Part shown: in pieces, positions 8,849 through 16,990 of the stretch
How positions within the stretch are numbered: position 1 is the stretch's first letter
Layout of the letters: the number at the start of each line of letters is the position of its first letter
NCBI GenBank assembly: GCA_025462865.1
Contig: JAOAPI010000046.1
Location: forward strand, 62,001 to 126,000
Reading direction: 5' to 3'
Origin: Candidatus Sulfotelmatobacter sp.
GTDB taxonomy: Bacteria; Acidobacteriota; Terriglobia; Terriglobales; Acidobacteriaceae
Length of the DNA: 64,000 nt
The notes under the pieces: generated by a model
What the model was told of the DNA's origin: nothing
The model's database searches: none
What the model saw: only the letters and a program-made list of their open reading frames with translations
Position numbers and translations under genes: made by a program

Positions 8849-9637
8849 TCAAAGTTGCCGATCAAACCCAGTATGAAGAACCTGCAGCGTGATGTTATCC
8901 GGCCCCCCGCGCTCCTTCGCCAGCTTCACGAGGAAAGCGCAGCATTCCGACGGCGAGTGATTGCTCACCGCGCTTTCAAGCTCTTCCTCGGTCACGACGC
9001 TCCACAGTCCGTCAGTGCAAAGCAGGACGTCATCGCCATCTTGCAATTTCAGATGCTGTCCCGCTCCGTCTACCGACACTTCCCTTCCCGCTCCTAAGGC
9101 GGCGGTCAGGATGTGGCGCTGCGGATGCTTTTCCGCATCCTCGGCGCGCACCAGGCCGCTTTCAACCAGCCTGCCGACGTAAGAGTGATCACGCGTCAGG
9201 CGCAGAATGCGGGCGTCGCGCACTAGATAAAGGCGGCTATCCCCGACGTGAGCGAAGTAAAGATGCAGGCCTTGCACGACAACAGCAGTGCAGGTTGTCC
9301 CCATTCCCTGAAACGCAGGATGTTGCTCGGCATAACTTAGAATTCGGATGTGGGCTGCGGCAAAAGATTCCAACAAAGCTGCCTGCGGGTCATCGCGGAA
9401 ACCCTGGTCATAGACCTCTCGAACGGTTTCCACCGCCAGTCGACTGGCTTCCTGGCCACCCTCATGTCCGCCCATCCCATCCGCGATGATCGCTAATCGC
9501 CCTTTGCGCTGGAATTCCTCATCGCCAGCGGGTTCCCAATAGAGAAAGGAATCCTCATTGTTTTCGCGCTGGCAACCTACGTCGCTCAGGCTGGCCACTT
9601 CAATCCCGGGCTTCACACGCGTGCAATCAACTGACAC
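8849..9637 (-). CDS. PP2C-family Ser/Thr protein phosphatase
   Basis: Metal-dependent phosphoprotein phosphatase that counteracts Hanks-type kinases. Motifs in order: DVGCQRENNEDSF (metal Asp and Glu), IIADGMGGHEGG, GTTCTAVVV, AHVGDSRLYLVRD, LTRDHSYV, LLCTDGLW, and GGPDNIT near the C terminus. All the acidic metal ligands are present. The reading frame opens at a TTG at 9667 without a ribosome site. I prefer the GTG at 9637, which has GAGGTG 7 bases upstream. The gene stands alone, with no kinase next to it; one kinase is at 54628. Confidence 0.9.
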   Translation of the reverse strand: MSVDCTRVKPGIEVASLSDVGCQRENNEDSFLYWEPAGDEEFQRKGRLAIIADGMGGHEGGQEASRLAVETVREVYDQGFRDDPQAALLESFAAAHIRILSYAEQHPAFQGMGTTCTAVVVQGLHLYFAHVGDSRLYLVRDARILRLTRDHSYVGRLVESGLVRAEDAEKHPQRHILTAALGAGREVSVDGAGQHLKLQDGDDVLLCTDGLWSVVTEEELESAVSNHSPSECCAFLVKLAKERGGPDNITLQVLHTGFDRQL

Positions 9638-9988
9638 TCTTCGACACCTCAAAGTTACGGTGGGCAATTAGAGCTGAAAAATTACTTTGCGGCGGAAGGA
9701 CCGAAACCGCTTCGCGCCCCGGTCATTATAGACAAGAGCAGCCCCGAAAACTCAATGTCGGTCGTGAGTTTCGCAAAACGTGACGGCCACGTGACGAACC
9801 ATGCGTGGTTCGCAAAATCTCCTGCCAACATATGGCGACGGAACGTCATCTTTCCGCATGAGCGCGATGCGGGATGATTGCCGTTGGGTCGAGAACCGTC
9901 AGGCGTATAATCTTCCCCGACTTCGAGTGAACAGTGTTCTGAAACCGAACTCTAAATCGAATACAGCGGCGCGTTTGGGGGGCTCGGA
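9638..9988. other. Divergent intergenic region with a hairpin and short repeats
   Basis: A 351-base gap between the divergent phosphatase and CBS genes. It holds a perfect 7-bp inverted repeat CGAACCA-TGCG-TGGTTCG (9795-9812), a direct repeat CGTGACG-GCCA-CGTGACG just before it, and two copies of TTCGCAAAA flanking them. These may be regulatory. No coding region or RNA gene was recognised. Confidence 0.4.
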
Positions 9989-10444
9989 ATGAAACTTACC
10001 GATACGATCGGGTTGGTGCTGAGAAATAAGGAGAACAGCAGAGTTCTTTCCATCGCTCCCGGCCAATCCGTCTATCAGGCTATCGAGAAAATGGCGCTGG
10101 AGGGCGTGGGCGCCTTGTTGGTGATTTCCGAAGGCCAACTGGTCGGCATTCTTTCGGAGCGCGACTACGCCCGTAAAGTCATTCTGAAAGGCCACTCCTC
10201 GAAAGACTCAATGGTCCGCGAAATTATGACCTCGCCGGTTGTCTTCGTCACTCCGCGACAATCCGTGGATGACTGCATGTCCATTATGACCAAACACCAT
10301 TTCCGCCACCTTCCAGTGATGGGAGAGGACGACCGCATCATCGGCTTAATTTCGCTCGGCGATCTCGTGAAGTGGATTATCTCCGGCCAGGCTCAGCAGA
10401 TTGAGGAACTTGAAGGGTACATCACAGGAAAATATCCCGGCTAA
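9989..10444 (+). CDS. CBS-domain pair protein
   Basis: A 151-residue protein made almost entirely of two tandem CBS domains (about 15-70 and 78-135). The first has GVGALLVISEGQLVGILSERDYARKV and the second HFRHLPVMGEDDRIIGLISLGDLVKW. Such stand-alone pairs bind adenosine nucleotides and act as energy sensors, but the partner is not evident here. GGGGGG lies a few bases upstream of the ATG. The following DUF309 gene is on the same strand after a short gap. No catalytic domain is present. Confidence 0.88.
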   Translation: MKLTDTIGLVLRNKENSRVLSIAPGQSVYQAIEKMALEGVGALLVISEGQLVGILSERDYARKVILKGHSSKDSMVREIMTSPVVFVTPRQSVDDCMSIMTKHHFRHLPVMGEDDRIIGLISLGDLVKWIISGQAQQIEELEGYITGKYPG

Positions 10445-10511
10445 TTGTTAACTTAGATACTCGTGCGAATTTAGACTCTTGTCCCAACCTCGTTTGCTCG
10501 GCTCGAACATC

Positions 10512-10871
10512 ATGAAATTGGATTGGAGCGAAGGTGCGCTTGCGGAAGGCCTGCGCCTGTACCGGGCAGGCGAGTTTTTTACCGCACATGAGGCGTGGGA
10601 AACCGTGTGGTTGGCGTGTCCAGAACCGGAGAAAACATTTTTACAGGGACTGATTCAGGTTACGGCGGCGTTCCATCACCTCGATCGCGACAATCGCCTG
10701 GGAACAGCCCTGCTGCTGCAAGCCGCGCTGCGGCGACTCGATCTGTATCCATCATCTTTCGGAGGCATTGCCGTTGCGTCGCTTTGCGAGGAAATACGCG
10801 AGCAGCTAAGAATGTTGGAAGCAGGCGAGCCTTCCTCTCAGCTGACTTCGCCCCAAATACAACCCACGTAG
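10512..10871 (+). CDS. DUF309 domain protein
   Basis: A small helical protein of about 119 residues matching the DUF309 family by the pattern FFTAHEAWETVW (the HExWE-like motif) and FLQGLIQVTAAFHHL. The two conserved His/Glu clusters suggest a metal-binding helical bundle, but no function is established for the family. The frame can be extended to a TTG at 10479; I chose the ATG at 10512 because family members start close to the first helix. Its relation to the upstream CBS gene is unclear. Confidence 0.8.
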   Translation: MKLDWSEGALAEGLRLYRAGEFFTAHEAWETVWLACPEPEKTFLQGLIQVTAAFHHLDRDNRLGTALLLQAALRRLDLYPSSFGGIAVASLCEEIREQLRMLEAGEPSSQLTSPQIQPT

Positions 10872-10973
10872 AGTAAACGGTTTCTGTCCACGGAGCGCGT
10901 ATTCGCTCGCATCTGCGCTCCTGGCATCGCGCCAAAGCTGCAAGCCGCTACTCCCGCAAAGTCCAGGGCGTTC

Positions 10974-11378
10974 TCAGTTTCTCAGCCACACGACGGAAAC
11001 AACCTGGCCAAGTTTGCGGAAATCAGAATCACTGGTCACCAGCGTAGCCTTCTGTTCGATAGCTAATGCCGCTGCAAAACTATCCACGTAATAAAGCTTG
11101 TACTTCGCTTTTACCTCGGCGGCATGGCATGCTCTCGCCGGCGTTACGTCCAATACCTCTACCGGCAGCGGCCTCACGGCATGCAGGGTTGTAAGCGCCT
11201 GTTGCGGACCAAACTCGTGAAGAATCAGGCCGTACACCTCTCCATAGTTCACCGCCGACATCACCACCTTGGCGCGCCCACGCCTGGCTTCTTTCAGCTG
11301 CTCGTCGACCTTTAAGGCTCCTCGCTTGTCCTGTAAAAAGACGAACAATGCGCTGGCGTCAAAGACGTACGTCTTCAT
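10974..11378 (-). CDS. vapC: PIN-domain ribonuclease toxin, VapC type
   Basis: A 134-residue toxin of a type II toxin-antitoxin pair. PIN-domain acidic residues are visible in order: FDASAL (Asp), NYGEVY (Glu), YVDSFAAALA (Asp) and TSDSDF (Asp). Members cut specific RNAs with a magnesium-dependent active site. Its start overlaps the antitoxin gene by 4 bases, the standard antitoxin-first arrangement. The active site looks complete, so the toxin is probably functional. Confidence 0.9.
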   Translation of the reverse strand: MKTYVFDASALFVFLQDKRGALKVDEQLKEARRGRAKVVMSAVNYGEVYGLILHEFGPQQALTTLHAVRPLPVEVLDVTPARACHAAEVKAKYKLYYVDSFAAALAIEQKATLVTSDSDFRKLGQVVSVVWLRN

Positions 11379-11620
11379 TTATCGCGTCCGCTTTCCTTGC
11401 GATGTTCCCTTTTCCAGATGGCCAGCAGATCCGGACCGTGCGCTAAAAGTCCCCGGACGCGATCGACATACTCGTCGGTGATGGGCTGCAGAACAATGCG
11501 GCCAAACTGATCCTCAAGAATCGCAACCTTGGTACCCGCTTCAATTTTATGTTTCCGCCGCAGTTCCGCCGGAATTACAAGTTGGCCCTTCGAAGTGAAA
11601 GTGGCCCTCGCATCCTTCAT
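11375..11620 (-). CDS. vapB: AbrB/MazE-like antitoxin, VapB type
   Basis: An 81-residue antitoxin. The swapped-hairpin DNA-binding domain is at the N terminus (ATFTSKGQLVIPAELRRKHKIEAGTKV) and an acidic-to-basic C-terminal tail follows that would block the toxin. It normally binds VapC and represses its own promoter. The ATG has no Shine-Dalgarno sequence; a TATAAT lies 7 bases upstream (see promoter entry), suggesting a leaderless transcript. Confidence 0.88.
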   Translation of the reverse strand: MKDARATFTSKGQLVIPAELRRKHKIEAGTKVAILEDQFGRIVLQPITDEYVDRVRGLLAHGPDLLAIWKREHRKESGRDK

Positions 11621-11645
11621 GTCTTACATTATATCATCAGTAAGT
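11621..11645 (-). promoter_or_regulatory. vapBC promoter with palindromic half-sites, apparently leaderless
   Basis: On the coding strand a perfect TATAAT (11628-11633) ends 7 bases before the vapB ATG. It is framed by CTTAC and GTAAG half-sites forming an inverted repeat, as expected for VapB autoregulation. With a start 5-8 bases after the -10 element, transcription would begin at or next to the ATG. Confidence 0.55.
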
Positions 11646-11849
11646 CGAACAGCTAAAACGGTTGGATAGAGGAAAAACAGCCTACTCATTTCTTAAAGCT
11701 CGCCACCGCAACAATGCCTATCGAGAGATCTGCACCAACAGCCCGCGAAGGACGCGCGGGAACAGTCGCAGCGAGCACTCACTCAGACTTCGGAACGGAA
11801 GGGTTCTGAAGGAGACAGCGCCAGGAGAAGCTACAAACACAAATGTAGA

Positions 11850-11926
11850 TGGTGGCCCCGGCGTGAGTCGAACACGCGACCCTTCGTTTAGGAAACGAAT
11901 GCTCTATCCATCTGAGCTACGGGGCC
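11850..11926 (-). tRNA. tRNA-Arg (anticodon CCU)
   Basis: On the minus strand a complete cloverleaf is readable. The acceptor stem GGCCCCG pairs with CGGGGCC, the D arm contains GCTCAGATGGATAGAGC, the anticodon stem is TTCGT/ACGAA around loop TTCCTAA (anticodon CCT), and the T arm is GCGTG-TTCGACT-CACGC. The discriminator is A and the 3' CCA is encoded (11850-11852). It reads AGG codons. The surrounding region 11646-12020 shows nothing else recognisable. Confidence 0.97.
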
Positions 11927-12027
11927 TGCTGCGATTATAAACGCGCTGTTCCCTTTCCCCATTCGCTATCCCCTGGAAAAGCCTACGTGAGCCACGCACT
12001 GCCGCGTGTAACGCCAGCCACATAAGG

Positions 12028-12033
12028 TATAAT
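12028..12033 (+). promoter_or_regulatory. Candidate -10 element of the efflux operon
   Basis: A TATAAT at 12028-12033, followed after about 10 bases by GAGGGGA and then the ATG at 12062. It is positioned to drive the small membrane protein and possibly the RND genes downstream. No convincing -35 hexamer was seen. Confidence 0.4.
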
Positions 12034-12061
12034 CTGGCGCTAGAGGGGATTTACGTCCAAC

Positions 12062-12412
12062 ATGAATCTGCCGGGAAACTTTCATACGGCCCCGCGCCTT
12101 ACATCTTTATGGCGTAGCCTGCTGATTGTTTCCGCGGTCTGTTTCCTCACGATCAATGTTGTAACCCGTTACAGCATGGCGGGGTACGACATTTCCAATG
12201 TGAAGACCGCCAGAGTGGCCAAGGTCTCGCCTCAGGAATCTCAAAGGCAACGCCTCCTGGGAAATGGCCTTCACTGGGTTTCTCCGGCTGCGGCTTCAAG
12301 TCTTTTCCAACCACCTCGAGTCTCTGTTCCTGCAGTCTCCGCTGTTTTTGTGGCCATTAATCTTGAATCTGAGAGCTGGCTTTACAAGCGGCCTCCTCCT
12401 TCCTCTCACTAA
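12062..12412 (+). CDS. Small single-pass membrane protein, function unknown
   Basis: A 116-residue protein with one hydrophobic segment (about residues 20-35, SLLIVSAVCFLTINVV) and a short Ser/Pro-rich remainder without known motifs. A TATAAT and a GAGGGGA ribosome site lie upstream, supporting expression. It stands 170 bases before the RND adaptor gene on the same strand, so it may be the first gene of the efflux operon. I do not recognise the family. Confidence 0.55.
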   Translation: MNLPGNFHTAPRLTSLWRSLLIVSAVCFLTINVVTRYSMAGYDISNVKTARVAKVSPQESQRQRLLGNGLHWVSPAAASSLFQPPRVSVPAVSAVFVAINLESESWLYKRPPPSSH

Positions 12413-12581
12413 TCTTTCAAATCTTTTTATATCCAGGTTTTCTTTTTATTCTTTTGGAAACCATTATTTTTAAGCGTCTCTGAGATGTAGTCCGCCTGTC
12501 GGTTTTCAAATGCAGCGCACTAGGCCCACCACGAACATCGGTGAGCCGCTTGGGGACATCAAGGATTGGATCACTGTAAAA

Positions 12582-13838
12582 ATGCCTAAACGATCGTCTT
12601 TCATGGCGGTTGAAGTAGCCGCCTTGGGTTTATTAACAGTCTGGCTGGCCGGCGCAACCGCGTGCGGACATTCAGGCGAAACTTCTTCGTCGGTATCTGC
12701 CGACGCGCCCGCTCGCGCTGCGGTGGTGCAACTTCGGCGCACTCCTCTCTCCAACACTCTGTCAATCGCGGGTGAATTCCTTCCCTATCAGGAAGTGGAG
12801 CTGCATGCCAAGGTCGCTGGCTACGTTCAAAAGATTAATGTCGACATCGGCGACCGCGTTCACAAGGGAGACGTACTCGCGATTCTTGAGATTCCTGAAT
12901 TAGAGGCGCAGTTGCAGGCTGCGCGCGCCGGCGTTCGCCATAGCCAGGAGGAAATCACTCGTGCGCAAAATGAAGTCAGCCGCGCGGAAGCGGATCACGC
13001 ATCCATCCACGCTGGCGCTGTGCGACTGAAGCAAGCATCGGAAACCCGTCCCGGCCTGATTGCAGAACAGGAACTCGACGACGCCACCGCAAAAGATCGC
13101 TCTGCCGAGGCACAAGTGGACGCCGCGAAATCTGCGCTGGCGGCCTCACGGCAGCAACTGGAAGTCTCGCACGCCGACCAGCAGCATTATGCCGCGCTCT
13201 CAGAATATTCCCGAATTACAGCGCCCTTCGACGGTGTCGTCACCTGGCGTTACGCCGATACTGGATCTCTGATTCAAGCCGGCACATCCAATACCAGCTC
13301 CATGCCGGTCGTAAAACTTTCGGAAGTGAAAGTATTGCGCCTGCGGATCCCCGTCCCGGAGTCCCTGGCCGCTAGCGTGCACGATGGCGAGTTGGTTGAT
13401 ATTCGCGTGAAGGCCACCGGCGAACATTTGTCCGGCAAAGTTATCCGGTCAACTGACTCGCTCGATCGCTCCACCCGAACCATGCAGGTGGAGGTCGACG
13501 TGCCCAATCCACACTACAAGTTGACGCCGGGAATGTATGCCGACGTTGTATTGCGCGTACAAAACGATCCCAATGCTCTCACTCTACCCTTGCAGGCAAT
13601 CAATCGAGGTCCGGAGAAGACCACGGTGTTCCTGGTCAATTCGCAGAATCATGTGGAGGAGCGTGAGATCCACACAGGAATCGAAGGCTCCGATCGAATT
13701 CAGGTTCTCTCCGGATTGCAGGAAGGCGACCGCGTGATTGTCGGAAACCTGGGGGCATATCGGCCGGGACAGCATGTCGATCCCAAAATGAGCGCCATGG
13801 CCGACCAGGGATACTCCGCCGAAAAGGGGGCGCAGTAA
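12582..13838 (+). CDS. RND efflux periplasmic adaptor (membrane fusion protein)
   Basis: Periplasmic subunit linking the inner-membrane pump to the outer-membrane channel. The N-terminal hydrophobic stretch ends near AGATACG and may be a lipoprotein signal, though the lipobox is weak. Then come half a lipoyl domain (VELHAKVAGYVQKINVDIGDRVHKGDVLAILEIPELEAQL), an alpha-hairpin rich in Ala/Gln/Glu, the other lipoyl half (YSRITAPFDGVVTWRYADTGSLI) and a beta-barrel. The frame opens at 12510, but the ATG at 12582 gives the better signal sequence. The pump gene begins 2 bases after its stop. Confidence 0.9.
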   Translation: MPKRSSFMAVEVAALGLLTVWLAGATACGHSGETSSSVSADAPARAAVVQLRRTPLSNTLSIAGEFLPYQEVELHAKVAGYVQKINVDIGDRVHKGDVLAILEIPELEAQLQAARAGVRHSQEEITRAQNEVSRAEADHASIHAGAVRLKQASETRPGLIAEQELDDATAKDRSAEAQVDAAKSALAASRQQLEVSHADQQHYAALSEYSRITAPFDGVVTWRYADTGSLIQAGTSNTSSMPVVKLSEVKVLRLRIPVPESLAASVHDGELVDIRVKATGEHLSGKVIRSTDSLDRSTRTMQVEVDVPNPHYKLTPGMYADVVLRVQNDPNALTLPLQAINRGPEKTTVFLVNSQNHVEEREIHTGIEGSDRIQVLSGLQEGDRVIVGNLGAYRPGQHVDPKMSAMADQGYSAEKGAQ

Positions 13839-13840
13839 AG

Positions 13841-16800
13841 GTGTCCAGCTTCGCCATTCGCTATCCGTTCTTCATTATCATGCTCTGCCTGATCGTTACG
13901 GTCGTGGGCATAACCACTGTCGTGCGCATGCCGGTCGACTTGTTTCCTAACATTAATATCCCCGTCGTCGTAGTAGCTACGTTTTATTCCGGCATGCCGC
14001 CCGAGCAGATTGAAGCCAACATCACCAATCCCTTTGAGCGCTTCTTCACGCTGGGCAGTGGCATCGACCACATCGAGTCACGATCATTGACCGGAGTGAG
14101 TCTGATCAAAATTTACTTTCAGCCAGGAACGAATCCGGATGCTGCCGTCAGCGGTATCTCGAATCTTGCCATGGCTCAATTGCGGCGACTGCCTCCCGGT
14201 ACGCTGCCGCCAGTGGTGCTCAAGTTCGACGCTTCGAGTTTGCCAGTCTGCTTGATTACGCTGAAGGGCCAGGGATTGAACGAAACGGAATTGCATGATC
14301 TTGGCCAATTCAACGTTCGCAACCAGATTGCCAACGTGCCCGGCGCCTCAGTGCCGCAACCCTTTGGCGGCAAGTACCGCCAGATTCAAGTCTATGTCGA
14401 TCCGGTAAAACTGCAGGCTCATCAACTGAGCCTGATGGATGTTGTGCGCACCGTAAACCAGGCAAATACCATTCTGCCCGCCGGCGACGTGCGGATTGGC
14501 CCCCAGGACTACAACATCTACACCAACAGCCAGTTGCCCAGCACAGCGGAGATCAACCGCCTGCCATTGAAATCGGAGGGCAACGCGGAATTGATGGTAG
14601 CTGATGTTGGGCACGCCGAAGACGCTGCCGCAATCCAGACCAATATCGTCCGCGTGGATGGCCAACGTTCCGTGTACCTGCCGATTCTCAAGCAGGGCGG
14701 CAACAGCAATACCATCGCGATCGTAAATGGCGTCAAGACCGCGGTAAGCAACCTGCTGGACATCCCGAAGTCTCTCGCCACCAAGGTGGTTTTCGATCAG
14801 TCCCTCTACGTAAAGACGGCGATTTCAAATCTGGGCAGCGAGGGCGGGATCGGTCTGATTCTGACGGCGCTGATGATCCTGATTTTTTTGGGTAATGTTC
14901 GCGCCACCGTAGCGGTTCTACTTTCGATTCCACTTTCCGCGCTCGCCGCTTTTCTGGCGATCGACGCCTCCGGGGGATCGATCAATACCATGGTTCTGGG
15001 AGGACTGGCGCTTGCGTTCTCACGGCTAATCGACAACTCGGTCGTGGTTCTGGAAAACATTTTTCGCCACCTGGAGATGGGAGAGACGCCTACGGTAGCT
15101 GCGGAAAAGGGAGGCCGCGAAGTTGCAATGCCTGTGCTGGCAGCGACCTTCACTACGGCAATTGTATTTTTCCCGGTTGTATTTCTTTACGGCGTCAGCA
15201 GATTTCTGTTCACGGCTTTGGCCGCCGCCGTTGTCTTCTCACTGTTTGCGTCCTACGCAGTAGCCATGACTGTGGTTCCGCTGTTCTGCTCCCGCTTCAT
15301 CAAGTCACCCCACGCCGAAGCGGCGCATCACCCGGGCAACACGGTGTTTGAACGTTTTGTGCGTCGTTTCAATCGAGAGTATGACCGGATGCTGATGCAC
15401 TACGACATCGCGGTGAGGCGCAGCCTTCTACGTCCACTGGCGACGGTGATTGGCATTCTAGGAATTTGCCTGTTTAGTTTTGCACTCTATCCCCTGATGG
15501 GATTGGGATTTTTCCCGCGGACCGATCCTGGACAATTCGTAATCAACCTCAAGGCTCCTACCGGCACTCGCCTCGAATTGACCAACCAGTACATCAAGCA
15601 GGTCGAGCAGGATATTCGCAAGGTCGTCTCGCCGCACGATCTTGACATGATTGTTTCGAACATCGGTATTACACCGGATTTTTCAGCCATCTACACCAGC
15701 AATTCCGGACAACACACCGCGTTCGTGCAAGTCAGCCTCAAGCGAGAACACGAGGTAGGCAGCTATGAATACATGCGCCGCGTGCGGGCGAAGCTCACCG
15801 ACGATTTACCCGAGCTCTCCACATACTTTCAGTCCGGCGGCCTTGTGGATTCGGTGGTGAACCTCGGATTGCCGGCTCCCATCGATATCCAGGTCAGCGG
15901 CAATGACCAGAAACAGGCGTATCGCGTAGCCGCGGAAATTGCGCAGAAGGCGCGCCAGTTGCGCAGTGTCAGCGACGTACTTATTCCGCAGGACCTCGAC
16001 TATCCCGGAATTCAGCTCAACATCAGCCGCGAGATGGCCTCCCGCCTTGGGTTGTCGTCACAAGAAGTCACTGACAACGTAATCACGGCGCTCTCTTCCA
16101 ACGGCATGATTGCTCCCAGCTATTGGGTGGATCCGAAAAGCGGCAATAACTACATGCTGACCGTGCAGTACCCCGAAACTCAGATCCACTCCATTGGCGA
16201 CGTGAAGCAGATCCCTCTGCACGCTGCAAACAACATGAACCCCACCGATCTCGATGCCGTATCGGACTTGAAAATAATCGACACTCCGACCGAAGTGGAC
16301 CACTACCAACTCCGCCGGGTCATCGACATATACGTCTCGCCTGCGGGCGAGAATCTGGGAGGTCTCGCCAGTCAGGTGGACAAACTGATCGCCAACACGA
16401 AACTCCCTGAGAACGTGCGGGTCACCATGCGTGGGTCGGTCGAGGGCATGAGGCAGTCATTCAAAAGTTTCGCCATCGGCCTGATTCTTTCGATTGTGCT
16501 GGTCTATTTGATTCTGATGGCGCAGTTCGATTCGTTTACCGATCCCCTCATCATCTTGCTCGCCATCCCCCCGGGAATTACGGGGGTAATTCTGTTTCTC
16601 CTGATCACGCATACCACGGTCAATGTCATGTCGCTAATGGGTGTGATCATGATGACGGGAATTGTGGTCTCGAACAGTATTCTCATTGTCGAGTTCACGC
16701 GCTCACTAAGAAAAGATGGTATGCCGATCAAGGAAGCGGTTGCGACCGCCTGTCGCGTACGCTTGCGTCCCGTCTTGATGACCTCATTGGCCACTATTCT

Positions 16801-16972
16801 TGGCATGATTCCAATGGCACTGGCGCTCGAAGCTGGCAGCGAACAATATGCTCCATTGGCCCGTGCCATTATCGGCGGACTTGGGGTGTCCGTGATCGTT
16901 ACAGTCTTCGTCGTCCCTGCCGCTTATCTCCTGGTTCATCGTGGAGAGGAAAGTCAGGCCGCGTCTAATTGA
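13841..16972 (+). CDS. RND efflux pump, HAE1-like inner-membrane transporter
   Basis: A 1043-residue trimeric pump protein with the AcrB/CzcA plan: TM1 at 8-28, two large periplasmic loops, and TM clusters at about 335-560 and 870-1035. The GTG start lies 2 bases after the adaptor stop. Oddities: in TM4 the usual Asp-Asp pair is Asp398-Asn399 (RLIDNSVVVLEN), and in TM10 the usual Lys before NxILIVEF is Ser (VVSNSILIVEF). The classical proton-relay triad is therefore changed, as in a divergent subgroup of the family. It is not obviously a metal pump, and the substrate is unknown. Confidence 0.92.
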   Translation: MSSFAIRYPFFIIMLCLIVTVVGITTVVRMPVDLFPNINIPVVVVATFYSGMPPEQIEANITNPFERFFTLGSGIDHIESRSLTGVSLIKIYFQPGTNPDAAVSGISNLAMAQLRRLPPGTLPPVVLKFDASSLPVCLITLKGQGLNETELHDLGQFNVRNQIANVPGASVPQPFGGKYRQIQVYVDPVKLQAHQLSLMDVVRTVNQANTILPAGDVRIGPQDYNIYTNSQLPSTAEINRLPLKSEGNAELMVADVGHAEDAAAIQTNIVRVDGQRSVYLPILKQGGNSNTIAIVNGVKTAVSNLLDIPKSLATKVVFDQSLYVKTAISNLGSEGGIGLILTALMILIFLGNVRATVAVLLSIPLSALAAFLAIDASGGSINTMVLGGLALAFSRLIDNSVVVLENIFRHLEMGETPTVAAEKGGREVAMPVLAATFTTAIVFFPVVFLYGVSRFLFTALAAAVVFSLFASYAVAMTVVPLFCSRFIKSPHAEAAHHPGNTVFERFVRRFNREYDRMLMHYDIAVRRSLLRPLATVIGILGICLFSFALYPLMGLGFFPRTDPGQFVINLKAPTGTRLELTNQYIKQVEQDIRKVVSPHDLDMIVSNIGITPDFSAIYTSNSGQHTAFVQVSLKREHEVGSYEYMRRVRAKLTDDLPELSTYFQSGGLVDSVVNLGLPAPIDIQVSGNDQKQAYRVAAEIAQKARQLRSVSDVLIPQDLDYPGIQLNISREMASRLGLSSQEVTDNVITALSSNGMIAPSYWVDPKSGNNYMLTVQYPETQIHSIGDVKQIPLHAANNMNPTDLDAVSDLKIIDTPTEVDHYQLRRVIDIYVSPAGENLGGLASQVDKLIANTKLPENVRVTMRGSVEGMRQSFKSFAIGLILSIVLVYLILMAQFDSFTDPLIILLAIPPGITGVILFLLITHTTVNVMSLMGVIMMTGIVVSNSILIVEFTRSLRKDGMPIKEAVATACRVRLRPVLMTSLATILGMIPMALALEAGSEQYAPLARAIIGGLGVSVIVTVFVVPAAYLLVHRGEESQAASN

Positions 16973-16990
16973 TGCTTACCGCGAAAGATT

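Noticed and set aside
11662-11940. A 92-codon plus-strand frame over the tRNA region
   Set aside because: It runs antisense through the tRNA-Arg gene and has no ribosome site or family resemblance.
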